From: Rickettsia typhi
Lineage (GTDB): Bacteria; Pseudomonadota; Alphaproteobacteria; Rickettsiales; Deianiraeaceae
Length of the DNA: 18,377 bases
Assembly (NCBI GenBank): GCA_945878495.1
Contig: CAMCTP010000011.1
Span: 1 to 18,377, forward strand
Reading direction: 5' to 3'
Shown: positions 15,324-18,377 of the stretch, piece after piece
Position numbering within the stretch: position 1 is the stretch's first letter
Layout: every line of letters starts with the position of its first letter
Made by a program: the position numbers and the translations under genes
The notes under the pieces: generated by a model
Told to the model about the DNA's origin: nothing
What the model saw: the letters and a program-made list of their open reading frames with translations, nothing else
Databases searched by the model: none

Positions 15324-16031
15324 CTATAATATTGATAAAATTTTATCAATTTCCTTGTTTAGTTGATCAATATTTTCAACAAATATATCAGCATTATTTT
15401 TCACCTTCGGCCTTATAGCATTCAATCCAAAACCTATAAAATAGTCTGCAGATCCTTCTATTTTTGTTACCAAATCATTATATCCATCGCCAATCATAAC
15501 CACTCGAAGTTTTGGATTTAACCGTTTAAGATTATTAATTACACGACTTTTGCCGTTTGAATACAGCATATCGCCATCCCGAAAGCCCGATACTTTGCTA
15601 TTTTTATCAAAAATAAACTCATTAGCAAATACATCTTTGAAATCAATTCCTAACATTTTTGCGGTCGGCTTAATCATGCTTTTAAAAGATCCGCTGATAA
15701 TTATTATCTTACAACCGGAAGACTTAATTTTGTTTAAAGTTTTGTCGATATCTTGTGTTAAATAATTTTTCATACTATCTGAAATTTTTGATACTTGAGA
15801 CTTCGTAACTCCACCAAGTTTTAATCGTCTATCAAGAGATTCTTTAAAATCTATTTCTCCATTCATCCCCATATTGGTAATGCTTTTTAGCGTATCAATT
15901 TTATCATTATCACCAGCGATTGAAAATAAAATTAAGTCTTCGAATGACTCATTTTTTACAATGGTTGAGTCAAAATCAAATGCAAATATACAATTGGAGA
16001 TTTTATTTTTAGCAAATAAATCCTGACACAA
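15324..16031 (-). CDS. HAD-family (SerB-like) phosphatase, paralogue 2
   Basis: HAD-IB phosphatase with all four motifs: FDFDST (nucleophile Asp), IIISGSFKS (motif II Ser), SNGKSRVI (motif III Lys) and MIGDGYNDL (motif IV). It is most like phosphoserine phosphatase but lacks the N-terminal ACT domain, and is a paralogue of the exported HAD at 12789-13598. The first conventional start is TTG at 16031, giving MCQDLFAKNK... The frame stays open upstream to a TAA at 16098-16100 and the preceding 15 codons encode a hydrophobic run (ILFFSFSLFLC) typical of a signal peptide. If translation began at the ATT at 16076-16074, the nucleophile would be residue 34, exactly as in paralogue 1. So the true start is probably further upstream and the protein exported. 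Convergent with recR. Confidence 0.82.
   Translation of the reverse strand: MCQDLFAKNKISNCIFAFDFDSTIVKNESFEDLILFSIAGDNDKIDTLKSITNMGMNGEIDFKESLDRRLKLGGVTKSQVSKISDSMKNYLTQDIDKTLNKIKSSGCKIIIISGSFKSMIKPTAKMLGIDFKDVFANEFIFDKNSKVSGFRDGDMLYSNGKSRVINNLKRLNPKLRVVMIGDGYNDLVTKIEGSADYFIGFGLNAIRPKVKNNADIFVENIDQLNKEIDKILSIL
15331..15350. repeat. Perfect 20-bp palindrome
   Basis: ATTGATAAAATTTTATCAAT is its own reverse complement over all 20 bases. It lies at the very 3' end of the second HAD gene (codons for its last residues), 34 bases past the recR stop. It could fold as RNA (8-bp stem, 4-nt loop) or bind a dimeric protein; it may also serve as part of a recR terminator, though no T-run follows. Confidence 0.6.
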
Positions 16032-16076
16032 AAAAAGAGAAAATGAAAAAAATAGAATCTGTGTATATTTATTAAT
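16032..16076 (-). other. Upstream in-frame extension of HAD paralogue 2 encoding a signal peptide-like segment
   Basis: Reading leftward from 16076 the codons are ATT AAT AAA TAT ACA CAG ATT CTA and so on, in frame with the HAD gene, encoding [I/M]NKYTQILFFSFSLF and joining directly to LCQDLFA-KNK: a basic start, a hydrophobic core and a plausible cleavage site after LFA. There is no ATG, GTG or TTG between the upstream TAA (16098-16100) and the TTG at 16031. ATT is a rare but known start codon (E. coli infC), so it may be used here or may be a mutated ATG. Confidence 0.5.
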
Positions 16077-16106
16077 GTTAACTTTTATTTTTTTGTTTTA
16101 AAGGTA

Positions 16107-16164
16107 TATAATATTAAACATTTAAAAAATAATTATCAAGATTATCTAAAAAATCTTGACTTTT
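16107..16164 (+). promoter_or_regulatory. Leader with hairpin upstream of the basic repeat protein
   Basis: TATAAT at 16107-16112 is a candidate -10 (only a weak TTTATT at -35). Downstream, TCAAGATT (16136-16143) and AATCTTGA (16152-16159) form a perfect 8-bp stem with an 8-nt loop followed by CTTTTATT. It lies between the promoter candidate and the ATG at 16205, so it could be an attenuator or leader structure. The gene to the left is on the other strand, so this does not end a rightward gene. Confidence 0.35.
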
Positions 16165-16204
16165 ATTCATTATGAGAAATCAAAAGTAAATCTTTTTGCT
16201 AAAA

Positions 16205-16729
16205 ATGCGTGAAACAAAAATTAATTTTGTAAAAAAAACAGATGCTGAAAATCAAAGACCTGTAAAAACGCAGAGCGATTTTAGATATGAAGAAAGACAG
16301 CAAAAGAAAACCAGAGGTAATAAAGTAGCAAAACTAATGGAAAAAGAAGGAATTACAATGGAAGCAGCAATTAGCAAAATTATGTCGTTCAATGACAGAC
16401 AATCGAAAAAATTTAGCGACAAGCCTAGATTTGGAGGCAGCAAACCATTTCAATCAAGACAAGATGGAGAAAGACCAAGAAGCTTTGATAGAGAAAAAAG
16501 TCAAGATGGAAAATTTGGCGATAGAAAGCCTAGATTTGAGAAAAAACTGGAAGAAGGAAGCACTGGAGAAAAAAGACAGGACTCAAGATTTGGGGACAAG
16601 CCACGCAGATCGTTTGACGAAAAAAAGAAATTAAATATCGGAAACAGAAATCATAATCGTGACAATCACATGCTTTCTGAGCTTCAAAGAAAAATAGAAA
16701 TCCTGAAAAATGCCGGTAAGCTTGATTAA
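16205..16729 (+). CDS. Hypothetical basic, repeat-containing, low-complexity protein
   Basis: I do not recognise this protein. 174 residues from the ATG at 16205 (a TTG nine bases upstream would add MLK). It is very rich in Lys, Arg, Asp, Gln, Gly and Phe and poor in hydrophobics. A short helical segment, NKVAKLMEKEGITMEAAISKI (39-59), precedes an imperfect repeat region: RQSKKFSDKPRFGG (65-78), RQDGERPRSFDREK (85-98), SQDGKFGDRKPRFEKK (99-114), RQDSRFGDKPRRSFDEKK (124-141). The C-terminus forms a short amphipathic helix (HMLSELQRKIEILKNAGKLD). The pattern FGDKPR with charged spacers resembles disordered RNA-binding tails of RNA helicases and RNase E, so RNA binding is possible (inference). 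Its stop overlaps the tsaE stop on the other strand at TTAA. Confidence 0.75.
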   Translation: MRETKINFVKKTDAENQRPVKTQSDFRYEERQQKKTRGNKVAKLMEKEGITMEAAISKIMSFNDRQSKKFSDKPRFGGSKPFQSRQDGERPRSFDREKSQDGKFGDRKPRFEKKLEEGSTGEKRQDSRFGDKPRRSFDEKKKLNIGNRNHNRDNHMLSELQRKIEILKNAGKLD

Positions 16730-17136
16730 GCTGATCGTTTTAAATATATTGATATTAAATTTTCTGCAATCCGCTGAACTTGATCTTTACATATTTCTGG
16801 CCATTCTATAATATTAATACCAGCATTAATATTATCAAACAACCCTATTTCCTGTAACTCGTTAAAATCTTCAATGCGATACAAATCGTAATGAAAAATA
16901 TCACAACCATTAAAAGATTTATAGCAATTAACGATATTAAAAGTTGGACTTGAAACTTCGTTTTCATCGAACCCAAAAGCCTGCGAAATGAACTTTTTTG
17001 CAAATAGTGTCTTGCCGGCACCAAGCTCACCAAACAAAAAAATTGTTGCATTTTCTTTTGCAATCAAAGAAATATCAGATGCAAATCTTGACATTTCAAT
17101 TTCATCAGCTATAAGTGGAGTATATTTAGTAATCAT
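16726..17136 (-). CDS. tsaE: tRNA threonylcarbamoyladenosine biosynthesis ATPase TsaE
   Basis: ATPase that supports the TsaBD complex in transferring threonylcarbamoyl to A37 of tRNA. 136 residues, slightly short for the family (about 150). Walker A GELGAGKT (36-43), switch-like SPTFNIVN (63-70), HYDLYRI (82-88), and the Walker B-type NIIEWPE (108-114). It is convergent with the basic repeat protein: the two TAA stop codons overlap in the same TTAA at 16726-16729, leaving no room for a terminator. Its ATG is directly adjacent to the possible TTG of the divergent rlmE frame. The upstream enzyme of the pathway, TsaC, is about 13 kb away. Confidence 0.94.
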   Translation of the reverse strand: MITKYTPLIADEIEMSRFASDISLIAKENATIFLFGELGAGKTLFAKKFISQAFGFDENEVSSPTFNIVNCYKSFNGCDIFHYDLYRIEDFNELQEIGLFDNINAGINIIEWPEICKDQVQRIAENLISIYLKRSA

Positions 17137-17208
17137 TTGTCAAAAACATATACAGAATCTGGTCAAACACGAGCAAGTAGAACGATATTTTCCGTAACCA
17201 ACAAATCC

Positions 17209-17937
17209 ATGTCTCAACCAAAAGAAACCTCAACTACCAAAAATGTCAAGACAATTCGATCAGAAAAAAATTCCGAATCAGTAAAAAATAGAACACTAAA
17301 GAAATCATCCCATCAGTGGCTTGCAAGACATCTATCAGACAGATTCGTTGCGGCTGCAAAAAAAGAAGGTTTTATATCAAGAGCGGCTTATAAGTTAATT
17401 GAAATTAATACAAAATACAATATATTTCAAGGCGTAAATCTTAATGTACTAGACCTAGGATCTGCCCCGGGAAGCTGGGCGGAGACGATTCTACGAACAT
17501 GCAAAACTATCAACAAACTCGTCCTCATCGACCTTTTAGAGTTAAAAATCGAACCAAGTGAAAAATTTACTTTTTTCCAAGGCGATTTTACCACAAACGA
17601 AATTCAAGAAAATATACAAAATGAATTTTCAGGCAAAAAAATTAACATAATTACCAGTGATATAGCGCCAAATATAACTGGAATTCTTGATATCGACGCA
17701 GCTAATATGCTAGATATTCTAGATAAAATCATAGAATTTTCAAAACTAAATCTTGTCAATAACGGTATTTTGGTTTCAAAAATATTTCATAATTCCTTCG
17801 ATCCACAGCTAAAATCAAGGTTAAGACAAAATTTCAAAATGGTAAAATTATTCAAACCAGAAGCATCCAGAAGATCATCAAGTGAAATATACATAATATG
17901 TACTGGCTTTTTTCCGAGTCAAGATAGTGAAAAATAA
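17209..17937 (+). CDS. rlmE: 23S rRNA (uridine-2'-O-)-methyltransferase RlmE (FtsJ/RrmJ)
   Basis: SAM-dependent 2'-O-methylation of U2552 (E. coli numbering) in the A-loop of 23S rRNA, a late 50S assembly step. From the ATG at 17209 it is 242 residues. A polar, basic N-terminal stretch of about 30 residues leads into SSHQWLARHLSDRF and SRAAYKL; SAM motif VLDLGSAPGSWAE; SDIAPNITG; VSKIF; SSSEIYIICTGF. The K-D-K-E tetrad is seen at about Lys-62, Asp-151, Lys-191 and Glu-226. The frame is open further to a TTG at 17137 touching the tsaE start; I prefer the ATG because it matches the usual N-terminal length and leaves a 72-base spacer for divergent promoters. iscU follows 52 bases later. Confidence 0.93.
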   Translation: MSQPKETSTTKNVKTIRSEKNSESVKNRTLKKSSHQWLARHLSDRFVAAAKKEGFISRAAYKLIEINTKYNIFQGVNLNVLDLGSAPGSWAETILRTCKTINKLVLIDLLELKIEPSEKFTFFQGDFTTNEIQENIQNEFSGKKINIITSDIAPNITGILDIDAANMLDILDKIIEFSKLNLVNNGILVSKIFHNSFDPQLKSRLRQNFKMVKLFKPEASRRSSSEIYIICTGFFPSQDSEK

Positions 17938-17940
17938 CTC

Positions 17941-17980
17941 TTGACAAATATCTTCAATCCGACCACTGTGAGTCAAATAT
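17941..17980 (+). promoter_or_regulatory. Candidate regulatory region of iscU
   Basis: TTGACA at 17941-17946 is a perfect -35 hexamer, but no good -10 lies 16-18 bases on. Next comes an imperfect inverted repeat, GACCAC-T-GTG-A-GTC (17961-17974, one unpaired base), ending in CAAATAT. Half sites CCGACCA and GAGTCAA resemble the type-1 IscR site halves (YYGACTR / YAGTCRR), with spacing one base longer and some mismatches. Site identity is a guess. Confidence 0.3.
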
Positions 17981-17989
17981 TCTTTAAAT

Positions 17990-18377
17990 ATGGCATATTC
18001 CGCAAAAGTTGTAGAACATTATGATAACCCATCAAATGTAGGAACAATGGACAAAAATGATCCAAATGTCGGTACCGGAATGGTTGGAGCACCAAGCTGC
18101 GGTGATGTAATGAGATTGCAAATTAAAGTAAGCGACAGCGGAATAATAGAAGATGCAAAATTTAAAACCTATGGGTGTGGATCGGCAATAGCATCGTCAT
18201 CCTTGGCGACAGAATGGCTAAAAGGTAAAACTCTTGATCAAGCAACAACGATAAAAAATTCAGAAATTGCAAAAGAATTAGACCTGCCACCTGTAAAAAT
18301 TCACTGCTCTGTTTTAGCTGAAGATGCTATAAAATCAGCAATCGAAGATTATAAATCAAAACAACAAGCAAGTAATG
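17990..18377 (+). CDS. iscU: Iron-sulfur cluster scaffold IscU, 3' end cut by window edge
   Basis: Scaffold on which IscS-derived sulfur and iron are assembled into [2Fe-2S] clusters. 129 codons are visible and the frame is still open at the last base; E. coli IscU is 128 residues, so only a few codons are missing. Start MAYSAKVVEHYDNPSNVGTM; the three ligand cysteines are in GAPSCGDVM (with the conserved Asp after Cys-Gly), YGCGSAIASSS and LPPVKIHCSVLAEDA, where LPPVKIHC is the HscA-binding LPPVK motif. This is IscU rather than SufU, which lacks LPPVK. iscS and iscR, usually just upstream, are absent here; the preceding gene is rlmE. Confidence 0.95.
   Translation, partial: MAYSAKVVEHYDNPSNVGTMDKNDPNVGTGMVGAPSCGDVMRLQIKVSDSGIIEDAKFKTYGCGSAIASSSLATEWLKGKTLDQATTIKNSEIAKELDLPPVKIHCSVLAEDAIKSAIEDYKSKQQASN

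Noticed and set aside
15110..15418. 102-codon frame over the recR end
   Set aside because: Overlaps conserved recR and the HAD end in another frame; no features of a real protein.
17137..17208. TTG start for rlmE, adding 24 residues
   Set aside because: Leaves no spacer to the divergent tsaE start and adds residues with no family similarity; the ATG at 17209 is preferred, though TTG is not excluded.
1..18377. tRNA, rRNA, CRISPR array, insertion sequence or prophage
   Set aside because: No conserved TPsiC-arm pattern, regular spacer-repeat array, transposase or phage protein was seen on reading the gaps and frames.

Overview
The window is about 18.4 kb of AT-rich, densely coding DNA from an alphaproteobacterium, most likely of the Rickettsiales type (obligate intracellular or recently derived). 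The support is low GC content, short intergenic gaps, housekeeping genes scattered out of their usual operons (sucCD without sucAB, sucB without sucA, a lone atpD, iscU without iscS upstream), a sequence-divergent ATP synthase beta subunit, and start codons with no recognisable Shine-Dalgarno sequence in front of them. The lineage call is inference; there is no rRNA in the window. No tRNA, rRNA, CRISPR array, transposase or prophage gene was seen, and no gene-free stretch exceeds 300 bases.

Layout. (1) 1-1851: 3' part of sucC, then sucD and a clear terminator. (2) 1950-3377, minus: isolated atpD. (3) 3482-4820, plus: tsaC (t6A synthesis) and an RDD membrane protein, ending in a hairpin terminator. 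(4) 4858-6966, minus: rne (RNase E), diverging from (5) tkt (transketolase, 7165-9165). (6) 9239-11007, minus: gpsA followed two bases later by azoR. (7) 11120-14569, plus: sucB, an AHSA1/SRPBCC protein, an exported HAD phosphatase and an exported alpha/beta hydrolase, tightly packed and probably one transcript. (8) recR (14695-15297) behind an unusual 17-bp direct repeat carrying TTGACA. (9) 15324-16031, minus: a second HAD phosphatase, a clear paralogue of the first; the reading frame upstream of its first usable start codon encodes what looks like a signal peptide. (10) 16205-16729: an unrecognised basic, repeat-containing, probably disordered protein. (11) tsaE (minus) with rlmE diverging from it, then the 5' part of iscU at the right edge.

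Most of the window is core metabolism and RNA or translation maintenance: TCA cycle (sucC, sucD, sucB), pentose phosphate (tkt), phospholipid precursor (gpsA), ATP synthesis (atpD), tRNA t6A (tsaC, tsaE), rRNA methylation (rlmE), RNA decay (rne), recombination repair (recR) and Fe-S assembly (iscU). The least ordinary part is 12.8-16.1 kb, where three predicted Sec-exported hydrolases sit close together: two paralogous HAD phosphatases and one alpha/beta hydrolase. They may form a small periplasmic or secreted dephosphorylation and hydrolysis module; this is inference. Other points of note are a hydrophobic C-terminal extension on GpsA, the divergent lone AtpD and several small symmetrical elements in regulatory positions.
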